This document shows positions 44,137 to 52,325 of a DNA stretch of 64,000 bases, piece after piece. The translations under genes and the position numbers were made by a program. The stretch lies in assembly GCF_000712135.1 (NCBI RefSeq), contig NZ_JOOE01000001.1, positions 496,001-560,000 of the forward strand, in the 5' to 3' direction. A model generated the notes under the pieces. The model was given only the letters and a program-made list of their open reading frames with translations, had not been told where the DNA came from and ran no database searches. How positions within the stretch are numbered: the first letter of the stretch is position 1; every line of letters starts with the position of its first letter. This DNA comes from Sphingomonas sp. UNC305MFCol5.2 (GTDB lineage Bacteria > Pseudomonadota > Alphaproteobacteria > Sphingomonadales > Sphingomonadaceae).

Positions 44137-44589
44137 TCATCTGCGGTCACTCCCGGCCGTGTCCGCAGCCGGGGAGGCAGACAGATCGCAGACGTCGTCA
44201 GCGTAGGTGCTCCGGGAGTTAGCGACTGGCCACGCACCCAGGAACGCGGCCTCGATGTCGTCGCTGCTGACCGGTTTTGCGAGGCAGCCACAGGCGCCGA
44301 GCCTGATCGCCTCGGCTGCGTTTGCCGGATTGGCAAAGCCCGACACCATGAGGATGCGCGTCGCCGCATTGGCTCTGCGCAGTGCCTCGATGCAAGGCAG
44401 TCCGGAAGCCGGGTTGAGATTGAGGTCAACGATGGCGTAGCGGAACGCGTCTTCGTCCAGGAGCTTCGCGACCGCGCCCGGATCGGCTGCGATCCTGACC
44501 CGATATCCCCGCCGTTCCAGCGAGCGCGCCAGCACATTCGCATATGGCGCGTCATCCTCGACAATGATGAGCGAGCGATCGTCACGCAT
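44137..44589 (-). CDS. RegA/ActR-like receiver lacking the DNA-binding domain
   Basis: 150 residues. Receiver resembling RegA/ActR (redox response regulators): IIVEDDAPYANVLARSLERR, phospho-acceptor D55 (YAIVDLNLNPASGLPC), ILMVSGFANPANAAEAIRLG and LAKPVSSDDIEAAFLG. RegA proteins continue into a FIS-like helix-turn-helix; here only about 30 non-helical residues follow, so the output domain is missing. It overlaps the SulP gene by eight bases and may modulate that transporter or act as a phosphate sink. Confidence 0.8.
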   Translation of the reverse strand: MRDDRSLIIVEDDAPYANVLARSLERRGYRVRIAADPGAVAKLLDEDAFRYAIVDLNLNPASGLPCIEALRRANAATRILMVSGFANPANAAEAIRLGACGCLAKPVSSDDIEAAFLGAWPVANSRSTYADDVCDLSASPAADTAGSDRR

Positions 44590-46255
44590 CTCGCGTGTCC
44601 CCGCCGACGGCGATCTGCGCGAGCTGCAGCGCGCCGGCGAAGTCGTCCGCATAACGGACCCGGCCATTGCCGTTGCCCAGATGCACACGCCGAAGCATCT
44701 CCTGCGGCTGCGGCTGCACACCCGACAGGATCACATCGATGCCTGCCCGCCGCGCTTCGTCAACAAGACCTTCGAGCGCGGTCGCCCCGGACGCATCGAT
44801 CATGGGCACCAGGCGCATCCTGAGGATGATCGCACGGGGTTGCTGCCCCATCGCGCGGAAGGTGTCCATCAGTCCACCGACCACGCCAAAGAAGAACGGC
44901 CCGCTCATCCGGAACACCTCGACGCCCGGGGGGATCGCGTCACGTTGGTGCAGGTCCTCGTCCTCCCCGTCAAAGCCGGCGCCGATCTCCACGGTCGAGC
45001 TCATCCGCGCCATGAAGATCAGCGAAGCGAGCGTGACCCCCACGCCGATCGCCACGGTGAGATCGACAAGTATCGTCAGGGCGAATGTCAGCAGGAGAAC
45101 GATGCGGTCGCCGTTCGGCATCCGCAGATAGCCGAGGAAGTGCCGGCGTTCGCTCATGCCCCAGGCAACCATGAACAGGATGGCGGCAAGGGCCGCCATC
45201 GGCACGAACGCCATCAGCTTCGAGCCGAAGAGTATGAACAGGAGGAGGAACAGTGCATGCGACACACCCGCGACCGGTGAGCGACCGCCCGCCTTGATGT
45301 TGGTCGCGGTGCGCGCAATCGCCCCCGTCGCCGGAAGTCCACCAAAAAGGGCCGAGGCGAAGTTCGCCACCCCTTGCCCGACCATTTCCTGATTGGAGCG
45401 ATGCCGAAAGCCGGTCATCCCGTCCGCAACGACAGCCGACAGCAATGACTCGATGCCCGCGAGGAACGCGATCGTGAAGGCAGCGGGCAGAACCTGCTGA
45501 ACCTTCTCGACCGAGAAGGACGGAAAGTGCGGCAGGGGCATGCCCGTCGCCATGTTCGGGAAACGCGACCCGATCGTGTCGACCGGAAGCGAGAGCGCAG
45601 CCACGACGATCGAGGTAAGGACCACCGCGACCAGAAAGCCTGGTATGCGCGGCGCCGTTCTGCGCAGAATGATGATCGTCGCAAGCGCGGCGGCTCCGAC
45701 GGCGATGGCGACCGGATTCAGACTCCCGATCGCATGGAGATAGGCAGCCCATTTCGGCAGGAAGTCCGCTGGCACGGCGCTCATTCGAAGGCCGAGAAAG
45801 TCCTTCACCTGGCTCGAAGCGATGATCACTGCGATCCCGGCGGTGAACCCCGTCACCACGGGATGGGGTATGTACTTTACGAGACGGCCCAGCCGCAAAT
45901 ATCCGGCGATCGTCAGGATAAGGCCCGCGAGCAATGTCGCAAGTACCAGTCCGTCATAACCATGCTGTGCGATCACGGTGAAAACGATGACGACGAAGGC
46001 GCCGGTCGGCCCGCCGATCTGTACGCGGGAGCCGCCCAGCGCCGAAATGAGCAGGCCGGCCACGACCGCGGTAATCAAACCTTTGTCGGGCGTAGCGCCG
46101 CTCGCGATCCCCAGTGCCATCGACAGCGGCAGGGCGACGATCGCGACGGTAAGGCCCGCGACAATATCGGCCCTCAGCCGGCGCCCGTCATAACCCTGGC
46201 GAAGAACCGAGAACAGCTTTGGCGTGAACTCGATCGGGAAAACCCTAGGCAGCAT
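44582..46255 (-). CDS. SulP-family anion transporter with STAS domain
   Basis: 557 residues. About 12 membrane segments with the SulP signatures LTVAIVALPLSMALGIASG and GGPTGAFVVIVFTVIAQHG and LPATGAIARTATNIKAGGRS. A C-terminal STAS domain follows (about 440-545; AIILRMRLVPMIDASGATAL). Family substrates are sulfate, bicarbonate, chloride or dicarboxylates; none can be chosen. The start lies 11 bases inside the XRE copy 2 frame and the stop 8 bases inside the receiver gene, giving a coupled XRE-sulP-receiver operon. Two-dyad element upstream of the XRE gene probably controls it. Confidence 0.88.
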   Translation of the reverse strand: MLPRVFPIEFTPKLFSVLRQGYDGRRLRADIVAGLTVAIVALPLSMALGIASGATPDKGLITAVVAGLLISALGGSRVQIGGPTGAFVVIVFTVIAQHGYDGLVLATLLAGLILTIAGYLRLGRLVKYIPHPVVTGFTAGIAVIIASSQVKDFLGLRMSAVPADFLPKWAAYLHAIGSLNPVAIAVGAAALATIIILRRTAPRIPGFLVAVVLTSIVVAALSLPVDTIGSRFPNMATGMPLPHFPSFSVEKVQQVLPAAFTIAFLAGIESLLSAVVADGMTGFRHRSNQEMVGQGVANFASALFGGLPATGAIARTATNIKAGGRSPVAGVSHALFLLLFILFGSKLMAFVPMAALAAILFMVAWGMSERRHFLGYLRMPNGDRIVLLLTFALTILVDLTVAIGVGVTLASLIFMARMSSTVEIGAGFDGEDEDLHQRDAIPPGVEVFRMSGPFFFGVVGGLMDTFRAMGQQPRAIILRMRLVPMIDASGATALEGLVDEARRAGIDVILSGVQPQPQEMLRRVHLGNGNGRVRYADDFAGALQLAQIAVGGDTRDA

Positions 46256-46571
46256 GGTTTGCACATTCCGGCCCGACACCATCCCGCGCGACACGCCCGT
46301 TGCGCCGTTCCTCGGGCCGGGAGGTTGCCACGCGCAGCCGCACCCTGTGTGCGGCCCCCGACGTGGAAGCAGGCGCTCCAATCAAATCAATCCAGGCCTC
46401 CCCCGGCGCTTCAACCGGTTTGAGCAGCATGCCGATCATCCCGCACACCCGTCTGCCAAAGGCCTCCGGGCGCGAGATCGTCGACAGCGACGCCCCCTCC
46501 GGCGCGGCAAGCCCCATTTTTCCGGGGCCCTGTATCGCCCGCGCGGGCGGCACTTTCGCAGAGGTGATCAC
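46245..46571 (-). CDS. XRE-like protein (copy 2), diverged, DNA-binding region probably impaired
   Basis: 108 residues from GTG 46571 (a GTG at 46577 would add two). It aligns without gaps to XRE copy 1 over all 108 residues, with about half identical (ITSA, ARA, GLA, SL-TI-R-EA, VEA, IxLIG, VRLR, tail HA). Copy 2 has prolines where copy 1 has none at positions 8, 9, 16, 24, 35, 52 and 56, mostly in the predicted helices, so it may no longer bind DNA. Yet length, frame and the 11-base overlap into the next gene (sulP) are kept exactly. Either a specialised protein or a coupling leader peptide. Confidence 0.6.
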   Translation of the reverse strand: MITSAKVPPARAIQGPGKMGLAAPEGASLSTISRPEAFGRRVCGMIGMLLKPVEAPGEAWIDLIGAPASTSGAAHRVRLRVATSRPEERRNGRVARDGVGPECANHAA

Positions 46572-46599
46572 TCCCACAAGGCTCTCCCCTGCTTTGTTA

Positions 46600-46641
46600 T
46601 GATGTTTTATACATCAACATACCGCTTTATACCATGATAAA
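46600..46641. promoter_or_regulatory. Two-dyad element before XRE copy 2
   Basis: Dyad A TGATGTTTTATACATCA (46600-46616) and dyad B TTTATACCATGATAAA (46626-46641), at the same 29 and 26 base spacings as before copy 1. Dyad B differs from its counterpart at one base. It also lies upstream of the divergent gene at 46713. Confidence 0.65.
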
Positions 46642-46712
46642 GATGTGTGATACAACAGTTCTGACAGGAGAGCCATTTGTGCGCTCCCCGGTTTCCTTCG
46701 GGAGGTGTGGCG

Positions 46713-47030
46713 ATGGATAGCAAGGCATCTATAGCTCCCGGGCGCCGTCGGCAGGTCGAACGCCCTCGCCTTGGAATTGTCTGCGGGGAGCCTCGACAAG
46801 AGCAATCGGGCCATTGGCATCTTCACCCCCGGTCGCACCCGAAAGCGGATGGAAGCCGCAGGATTACGATCGACGCGCGATCGGAAAAGACGGCGTTCGT
46901 CGTCGATCTGTCCGCCGGTGAAGCCGCCGAATTGATGCTCGAGCTCGGCTACGCGCTCGAGCAGGCGGCCCGTGACGAGAAGGCGCACTGCGTTCCCCGC
47001 GTTCAGCCCGCGCCGGGAGGTCGCGCGTGA
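46713..47030 (+). CDS. Small hypothetical protein divergent from XRE copy 2
   Basis: 105 residues; CGGGAGGTGTGGCG before the ATG gives a good ribosome site. Basic N-terminal third, then a folded-looking core (SRRITIDARSEKTAFVVDLS followed by AGEAAELMLELGYALEQAAR) with a beta-strand and an amphipathic helix. No family recognised. Divergent from the XRE-sulP operon and may share its operator region. Confidence 0.5.
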   Translation: MDSKASIAPGRRRQVERPRLGIVCGEPRQEQSGHWHLHPRSHPKADGSRRITIDARSEKTAFVVDLSAGEAAELMLELGYALEQAARDEKAHCVPRVQPAPGGRA

Positions 47031-47153
47031 TGGCGTGCTTGATACCGTCCGAAATGCGCTCTCCGTTCGGCGCGGCGCGCACTCCAAAGGGTGCCGGTGC
47101 CTGAGGTCTTGACCCCTTTCGATCCGAAGCACGGTGATCGTCCGTCCCGGCGA

Positions 47154-47387
47154 ATGCGCGAAGACTCGCGCCCTGCATCGCCGGGCACCAAAAAGCCGAT
47201 CGAATCCGAGCGGAGCGCGCCGCGATCCGTCTGGGCGATTCTCGGACGCGGCATGCGCAACCGCTGCCCGGCCGGGACATTCAATGTTGAGCGGACCCAA
47301 CACGCGGCGATCGGCGGCGGGAGGAATGCTGACGCGCTGCCCGCCACACACGCGGCCCCGGCGAACGAGCAGGCACGCAAAGGATGA
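47154..47387 (+). CDS. Possible small hypothetical protein
   Basis: 77 residues from ATG 47154 (a GTG at 47091 is possible). Low-complexity Ala/Arg/Pro content and no domain. The only positive sign is that its stop overlaps the next start by ATGA, as the following pair also does. Weak. Confidence 0.3.
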   Translation: MREDSRPASPGTKKPIESERSAPRSVWAILGRGMRNRCPAGTFNVERTQHAAIGGGRNADALPATHAAPANEQARKG

Positions 47388-47521
47388 TCGCGGGCATCGT
47401 CTTGATCTCCACGCTTTTGTTGGGGCTGTTTTTTGCAGTGATCATCGCCGGCGGAAGAGCGCACGACAGAGCCAACGCCGAGACCGCACGCACGCGCGAC
47501 GAGAAGTCCCAGGGAAAATGA
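47384..47521 (+). CDS. 45-residue single-pass membrane protein
   Basis: Hydrophobic helix IVLISTLLLGLFFAVIIAGG followed by a charged cytoplasmic-type tail (HDRANAETARTRDEKSQGK). Overlaps both the frame before and the gene after by ATGA. No family known. Confidence 0.5.
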   Translation: MIAGIVLISTLLLGLFFAVIIAGGRAHDRANAETARTRDEKSQGK

Positions 47522-47769
47522 GATCGAATCCGCGGGATCGTGCGGGGGCGTTGCCGGACGTGGTGGACGACGACCACGGCCTGCCGGCACCGGTAGCCGA
47601 AATGTCGGCAGCGATGCACGAGGCGATCGAGCGGGCGCGGTTCTACGCCGCCCGGTGGATCGATCAGCGCGATCGCATGACGCGGGCAGTCGATGCATAT
47701 CGGTCCACGCGGATGTATCCGATCTCGGACCTTCGAGTGGATGGCGTACCCGGCGTTGGGGACCCATAG
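47518..47769 (+). CDS. Small helical hypothetical protein
   Basis: 83 residues; acidic start (LPDVVDDDHGLPAPVAEM) and a helix AAMHEAIERARFYAARWIDQ. ATGA overlap with the membrane peptide gene supports it. No family recognised. Confidence 0.5.
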   Translation: MRSNPRDRAGALPDVVDDDHGLPAPVAEMSAAMHEAIERARFYAARWIDQRDRMTRAVDAYRSTRMYPISDLRVDGVPGVGDP

Positions 47770-47907
47770 TTTTTCCCGGCGCTCCGGCGCACCGGGTTGC
47801 CCCGGAGGCCCACCATCGCAATCTCGGGAAACAGCGCATGGGATCCACCCGGAACCGTCGTTCAGCCTTTGCCATGCAACGACCCGCGGGTCCCTGCGGC
47901 CGCCGCG

Positions 47908-48819
47908 TCAGCTGAACAGCCGCCGTATTTCGGCCGACGCGCCCGACAAGAGGCCGCGCGCGACGGCTACCGGCAGTTCCTGATCGGACGGTGCACCGGC
48001 GTCCTGGGCGAAGATATGCTCCGCGCCGTCCTCGGACAGCAACTCGGCCCTGAGCGTCATGATTGCGCCCTCGATGGTCGCAAGCGCCGCGACCGGCGAA
48101 TGACAATCGGCGTTCAAAGCGGCTAGCAGCCGGCGTTCGGCCAGCACGCAGGCGTGCGTCTGGAGGTGGTCGATCCTCGTCAGCATCGCATGGACAAGCG
48201 GATCGTCGCGGCGGCACTCGATGCCGATCGCCCCCTGTGCCGGAGCAGGTAACATCACATCAAGGGGAATCGCGGTGCCGACGTCATGCCGTCGCAGGCG
48301 CTCGAGCCCCGCCGCCGCGAGGAGGGTCGCATCGACTTCACCGGCGGCCAGCCTGGCCAACCGCGTATCGACATTGCCGCGGAACAGCACGATCTTCAGA
48401 TCGGGGCGGAGCCTGCGCAGCTGCGCCGCGCGCCGTGGAGAACTCGTGCCCACGACCGCTCCCTCGCGCAGCGCACCGATCGAACCGGCGCCGACGAGCC
48501 GATCGCGAACGTCGGCGCGGGGGAGCATCGCCGCGATCGCGATGCTCTCGGGACGAACCGTCTCGACGTCCTTCATCGAATGCACCGCACAGTCGATCTC
48601 ACGGGCCAGCAGCGCGCGGTCGAGCTCCCTGGTCCACAGCGCCTTGCCACCAATCTCGGCAAGCGCGCGATCCTGGATCTTGTCCCCCGTCGTGCGGATG
48701 GGAACGACCTCGATATCACCCGGCGCGACAGCGCGTGCTGCAATCAGTGCATCACGCACCATATTGGCTTGCGTGAGGGCGAGCGGCGACCCGCGTGAAC
48801 CAATGCGAAACCTCGACAT
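47908..48819 (-). CDS. hemC: Hydroxymethylbilane synthase (porphobilinogen deaminase)
   Basis: 303 residues. Joins four porphobilinogens in haem synthesis. RIGSRGSPLALTQANMVRDA at the start, KDVET, GTSSPRRAAQL, RGNVDTRLARL, and the cofactor cysteine C239 in NADCHSPVAAL are all in place. ATG 48819 chosen; 48831 is an equal candidate and neither has a strong ribosome site. It stands alone here, without hemD or hemB, next to pdxH, so it could be the main or a second copy. hemN lies 8 kb away. Confidence 0.93.
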   Translation of the reverse strand: MSRFRIGSRGSPLALTQANMVRDALIAARAVAPGDIEVVPIRTTGDKIQDRALAEIGGKALWTRELDRALLAREIDCAVHSMKDVETVRPESIAIAAMLPRADVRDRLVGAGSIGALREGAVVGTSSPRRAAQLRRLRPDLKIVLFRGNVDTRLARLAAGEVDATLLAAAGLERLRRHDVGTAIPLDVMLPAPAQGAIGIECRRDDPLVHAMLTRIDHLQTHACVLAERRLLAALNADCHSPVAALATIEGAIMTLRAELLSEDGAEHIFAQDAGAPSDQELPVAVARGLLSGASAEIRRLFS

Positions 48820-49161
48820 GGTTCGCGCCATGCGCCGGGCACGCGGGCAGATGCAATGGTTCAGGTGCGGAGCCCAGAAATCGCGGTGCTGGCGGCCCGG
48901 CCGTCCTGCCTCCGCAGCGAGCACAAGGCGATAGCGATCTGTGGCGGCCAGTCGGCGGATTGGCTACGATCTCGCTGGACTGCGCCACTGCGAGCGGCAG
49001 GCGCATATCTGCGAAGCCCGGATCGAGCCTCTATCGAAGGCGAGCCGTCCAGACATCCCTTTCGCTGGAAGACCCTGACTCACCCATTGCGCGCAGGAAA
49101 CCGCCGTGGCCCTGCGGCCCTTGTCCGGTAACAGGATCTCTCGGTGCGCCGCGAAATGCGG
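48820..49161. other. Intergenic region between hemC and pdxH
   Basis: 342 bases upstream of hemC. Plus-strand frames exist but have no ribosome site or protein-like content. The hemC promoter must be here; no clear boxes seen. Confidence 0.35.
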
Positions 49162-49737
49162 TTACGGGTAGAGGAGCCCTTCGCACCAGCCCCTGCCCGC
49201 CCGGGTGAATATCCTGCGTTCGTGCAGCCGATGGGCGCGATCCTGCCAGAACTCGAACGCCACCGGGTCGACACGATATCCGCCCCAGTGCGGCGGGCGG
49301 GGAACCACCTTCCCTGCGAAGCGCATGCGCGCTGCCTCGAAGCGCGCCTCGAATGTCTGGCGGCTGTCGAGCGGGCGCGACTGATCCGATGCCCAGGCGC
49401 CAATTTGCGAGTCGCGATCCCGCAAGGCGAAATACGCATCGCTCTCCGCGTCACTGACCCTGCGAACATCGCCTTCGATCCGCACTTGCCGTCGCATTGA
49501 TTTCCAGTGGAAGAGCAACGCCGCCTTGCCGTCTTCAAGCTCGCGTGCCTTGCGGCTCGCGAAGTTGGTGTAGAATACGAAGCCTTCCCGGCCATATTCC
49601 TTCAACAGGACCATGCGCACCGAAGGTTGGCCGTCCGGGCCCGCGGTCGCGAGGGCCATCGCATTCGCGTCATCTGGTTCGGCAGCGGCTGCCTCGGCAT
49701 AGCAGGCCGCGAAAAGCTCGAATGGGTCGGCGATCAT
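49162..49737 (-). CDS. pdxH: Pyridoxamine/pyridoxine 5'-phosphate oxidase
   Basis: 191 residues, FMN-dependent last step of vitamin B6 synthesis and salvage. The FMN/substrate motifs are clear: PSVRMVLLKEYGREGFVFYT, SRKARELEDGKAALLFHWKS, RQVRIEGDVRRV, DSQIGAWASDQS and PPHWGGYRVDP, ending in the RLHERRIFTR segment that carries the substrate Arg. Length fits the short alphaproteobacterial form. Cytoplasmic. Confidence 0.93.
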   Translation of the reverse strand: MIADPFELFAACYAEAAAAEPDDANAMALATAGPDGQPSVRMVLLKEYGREGFVFYTNFASRKARELEDGKAALLFHWKSMRRQVRIEGDVRRVSDAESDAYFALRDRDSQIGAWASDQSRPLDSRQTFEARFEAARMRFAGKVVPRPPHWGGYRVDPVAFEFWQDRAHRLHERRIFTRAGRGWCEGLLYP

Positions 49738-50253
49738 GGTTCAGGGGTCCTGGTTGTACACCATCGGGGTGACGGGAGACGTGCGGCATATTCGGGAGAT
49801 GAAATCCCTCCGCAACGCGGAGATTCCCCAGTTGCGCGGAGCGCGCCGGGATCGCCGGGCGCGCTCCGCACCGGCTCGCGTCGCTGGCCGATTGGGGGGA
49901 GGAAGGGAGCGACGCCTCCATCCGTAAATTTACCAATTTGGCCGGGCAGCAGCGGTCCATAGCGAACGACTCTCGCACGGCAGCGGGCCGATGCGAGACC
50001 AGGAGGTGGGGTTTGTACCCAGGCTGCAGGTTTGAAGACGGCACCGGTGGTGCAGGACTGCGATCTTGCGTCCCCACCGCTTGCGACGATGGACGCGGGC
50101 CTGTCGAACCGCTGGTCCAGCCCGACCGATACCAGCAACTCGACAGGCGCGCCGATGGTCCCGGACCCTGATCCCGGCAGTTTCGGAGGCGCCGGGCCAC
50201 CTTCCAGTAACGCCTGCGCCGAATGCTCAAGAACTATCGATGCGAGGTACCCA
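49738..50253. other. Intergenic region with a strong inverted repeat
   Basis: 516 bases between pdxH and the divergent desaturase. Open frames on both strands look like GC-rich shadows. The one clear structure is the hairpin at 49836-49869. Confidence 0.4.
49836..49869. repeat. 12-bp perfect inverted repeat
   Basis: GCGGAGCGCGCC (49836-49847) and GGCGCGCTCCGC (49858-49869) around a 10-base loop. No T run on either side, so not a normal terminator; it could form a stable mRNA structure ahead of pdxH or the desaturase. Confidence 0.55.
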
Positions 50254-51351
50254 GTGAATCACGACTACAAGGTGGTTGCCGAGCGGGCGCCAGGCGCCGC
50301 AAGCACCGTTCGCCTGTCCGGCGTCCCGGACGACCGGGCGCTACTGAAGACGGCGGCGGAAGTGACGCGGGATCTTCAGCAACCCGATCCGCTACTCTAC
50401 TGGAGCGATTTTCTCGGTTCCGCGGTGCTGGGCTATTCGGCACTGGCGGCCGCCATACTGGTGCACTCCGTCCCGGCTGCCTTCCTGTGCGGCGTCGCCG
50501 CGATACTTGCGCTCTACCGGGCGACGCTCTTCATCCACGAGATCACCCATTTGCAGCCCGGGAGGCTGCCCGGGTTTCGCGTCGCGTGGAATGTCCTGCT
50601 CGGCATTCCGACCCTGCTGCCGTCCTTCATGTACGAAGGCATCCATATCATCCATCATACCCGCACCCGCTATGGAACGATCCGGGATCCCGAATATCTT
50701 CCGCTGGCGTTGATGAAGCCGTGGACCCTGCCCGCTTTCCTCCTCGTGTCGCTGCTGATGCCGGCGGCGCTGCTGCTACGCTTCGGAATTCTTGGGCCGC
50801 TTTCGGTGTTTTCGCCTCCGCTCCGGCGTATCCTGGTCGCGCGGTTCTCGGGCCTGCAGATCAATCCCAGGTTCGAGCGGCGCGCGCCCGAGGGGGCCTT
50901 CGCGCGACAATGGTTCTGGCAGGAGTTCGGGGCGAGCCTCGTGGCGGTGGCGATCATCGCGGCGCTGGCAACGGGGATGCTGCCGGTCAGGTCGTTCCTC
51001 ATCGCGATGAGTGTCCTCGCGGGCGTCGCTGTGCTCAACCAAATGCGCACGCTGGTTGCGCATCTATGGGAGAATGACGGTGGGCCATTGACGATTACCG
51101 CGCAGTTCCTCGACAGCACCAATGTCGCGCGGGGGGTGCTGGCTGGCTTGTGGGCCCCTGTCGGGCTGCGCTTTCACGCGCTGCATCATCTGCTTCCCAG
51201 CCTGCCTTATCATTCGCTCGCGGAGGCCAATCGCCGCCTCTCCCGGGCGCTGGGGCCGGACTCTGTTTACGCGCGAGCGGATTATCCCTCGCTCGGTCAG
51301 CTTGTCCGGCGCCTTGCCACCAATACCATGAAAGGAAGGTCCCGCGGCTGA
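50254..51351 (+). CDS. Membrane fatty-acid desaturase
   Basis: 365 residues from a GTG at 50254 (GCGAGGTACCCA upstream). The three histidine boxes of the integral-membrane di-iron desaturases are present: HEITH, HIIHH (with HTRTRYG after) and the last HALHH, among four or more membrane segments. It would put a double bond into an acyl chain, or hydroxylate it, using electrons from a ferredoxin or cytochrome. The target cannot be told. A cytochrome b561 gene follows but not as a tight overlap. Confidence 0.85.
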   Translation: MNHDYKVVAERAPGAASTVRLSGVPDDRALLKTAAEVTRDLQQPDPLLYWSDFLGSAVLGYSALAAAILVHSVPAAFLCGVAAILALYRATLFIHEITHLQPGRLPGFRVAWNVLLGIPTLLPSFMYEGIHIIHHTRTRYGTIRDPEYLPLALMKPWTLPAFLLVSLLMPAALLLRFGILGPLSVFSPPLRRILVARFSGLQINPRFERRAPEGAFARQWFWQEFGASLVAVAIIAALATGMLPVRSFLIAMSVLAGVAVLNQMRTLVAHLWENDGGPLTITAQFLDSTNVARGVLAGLWAPVGLRFHALHHLLPSLPYHSLAEANRRLSRALGPDSVYARADYPSLGQLVRRLATNTMKGRSRG

Positions 51352-51538
51352 AGTGCGCCCCGTCACATGCGAACAGGTCGCTGCTGCCGTTCGTCCGGTC
51401 CGGCGCGGGCCATGAAATCCCGACGGCGCCGCCCCACAGGCAGCCCGTCAGCAGGCGCTTATTTCGGCAGCGGTAAGCGCCAGGACAATGGCGGCGCCCC
51501 ATCCAGAGACCAGTTGCGGTATCAGGAGGACATTCGAA

Positions 51539-51691
51539 ATGCGCTGGACATTCCCGATCGCCGAACGCTCGAAATTTGCCGCGCCACCGCCCGAGCGGGG
51601 CGCAGCGGTCGCCGTTCCGAAAATCGCAGGGCCGCACCCCTCCCCTGCCGGCGGGCACTGTGCGCGAGAGGAGCAAGGCAATGAACGCTAA
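51539..51691 (+). CDS. Possible 50-residue protein ahead of cytochrome b561
   Basis: The ATG is preceded by AGGAGGACATTCGAA, a near-ideal ribosome site. The peptide is Pro/Ala-rich with no membrane helix. It overlaps the cytochrome gene by 11 bases, so it may act as a coupling leader. Confidence 0.4.
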   Translation: MRWTFPIAERSKFAAPPPERGAAVAVPKIAGPHPSPAGGHCAREEQGNER

Positions 51692-52325
51692 CAGAGCGCC
51701 CCTGCTACGACGCTGGGATCCGCTTGTGCGCATCGCCCATTGGGGGACTGTCGCCGCGGTGATCGCGAACGCACTCGTTACCGAAGAAGGTTCAGCGGCG
51801 CATGTCTGGGTCGGCTTTGGGCTCGCAAGCCTGCTCGCGCTCAGGCTGCTCTGGGGCTTTGTCGGCACGCCACAGGCGCGCTTTTCGGCCTTTCCACCCA
51901 GCCCGTCGCGCGCGCTGGCGCATATCCGCGATATTGCCGCGGGGCGCCATACCATCCATGCGTCGCACAACCCGCTCGGTGCGCTGATGGTCTATACGAT
52001 GTGGAGCTGCCTTGCGGTCATCGTCGCGACCGGCATCGCACTCTCGCCACCATCGGGGCTTTCAGGAAACGCGATTTCCGGGCGGGAGAGTCAGGCGGAG
52101 CCGATGGAACGCCTTTCCGCCACGAAGGTGTCCACCCGGCACGACGGTCGGGGCGAGCATGAAGACGAAGAGGGCACGTTGACCGAAGCGCATGAGATCG
52201 CCGTGAACCTGCTCTACGTGCTGATCGCGCTCCACCTGGCGGGTGTGATCTTCGAGACCCGGCGCGCTGGCCCCCAGATCATTGGAGCGATGCTCCCCTG
52301 GCCGCCGCGCCGGAGACGGGAATGA
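51681..52325 (+). CDS. Cytochrome b561-type membrane protein
   Basis: 214 residues with four membrane segments and haem-ligand-like histidines: LVRIAHWGTVAAV, HVWVGFGLASLLALRLLWG, LGALMVYTMW and HEIAVNLLYVLIALHLAGV. It is of the bacterial diheme b561 group that passes electrons from the quinone pool to periplasmic or c-type acceptors. AGAGGAGCAAGGCA precedes the ATG. Its stop overlaps the start of the membrane LuxR-type gene (ATGA). Confidence 0.85.
   Translation: MNANRAPLLRRWDPLVRIAHWGTVAAVIANALVTEEGSAAHVWVGFGLASLLALRLLWGFVGTPQARFSAFPPSPSRALAHIRDIAAGRHTIHASHNPLGALMVYTMWSCLAVIVATGIALSPPSGLSGNAISGRESQAEPMERLSATKVSTRHDGRGEHEDEEGTLTEAHEIAVNLLYVLIALHLAGVIFETRRAGPQIIGAMLPWPPRRRRE

Noticed and set aside
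47003-48217. 404-codon minus-strand frame
   Set aside because: Overlaps hemC and several small plus-strand genes in another frame, and the product is Arg/Pro low complexity.
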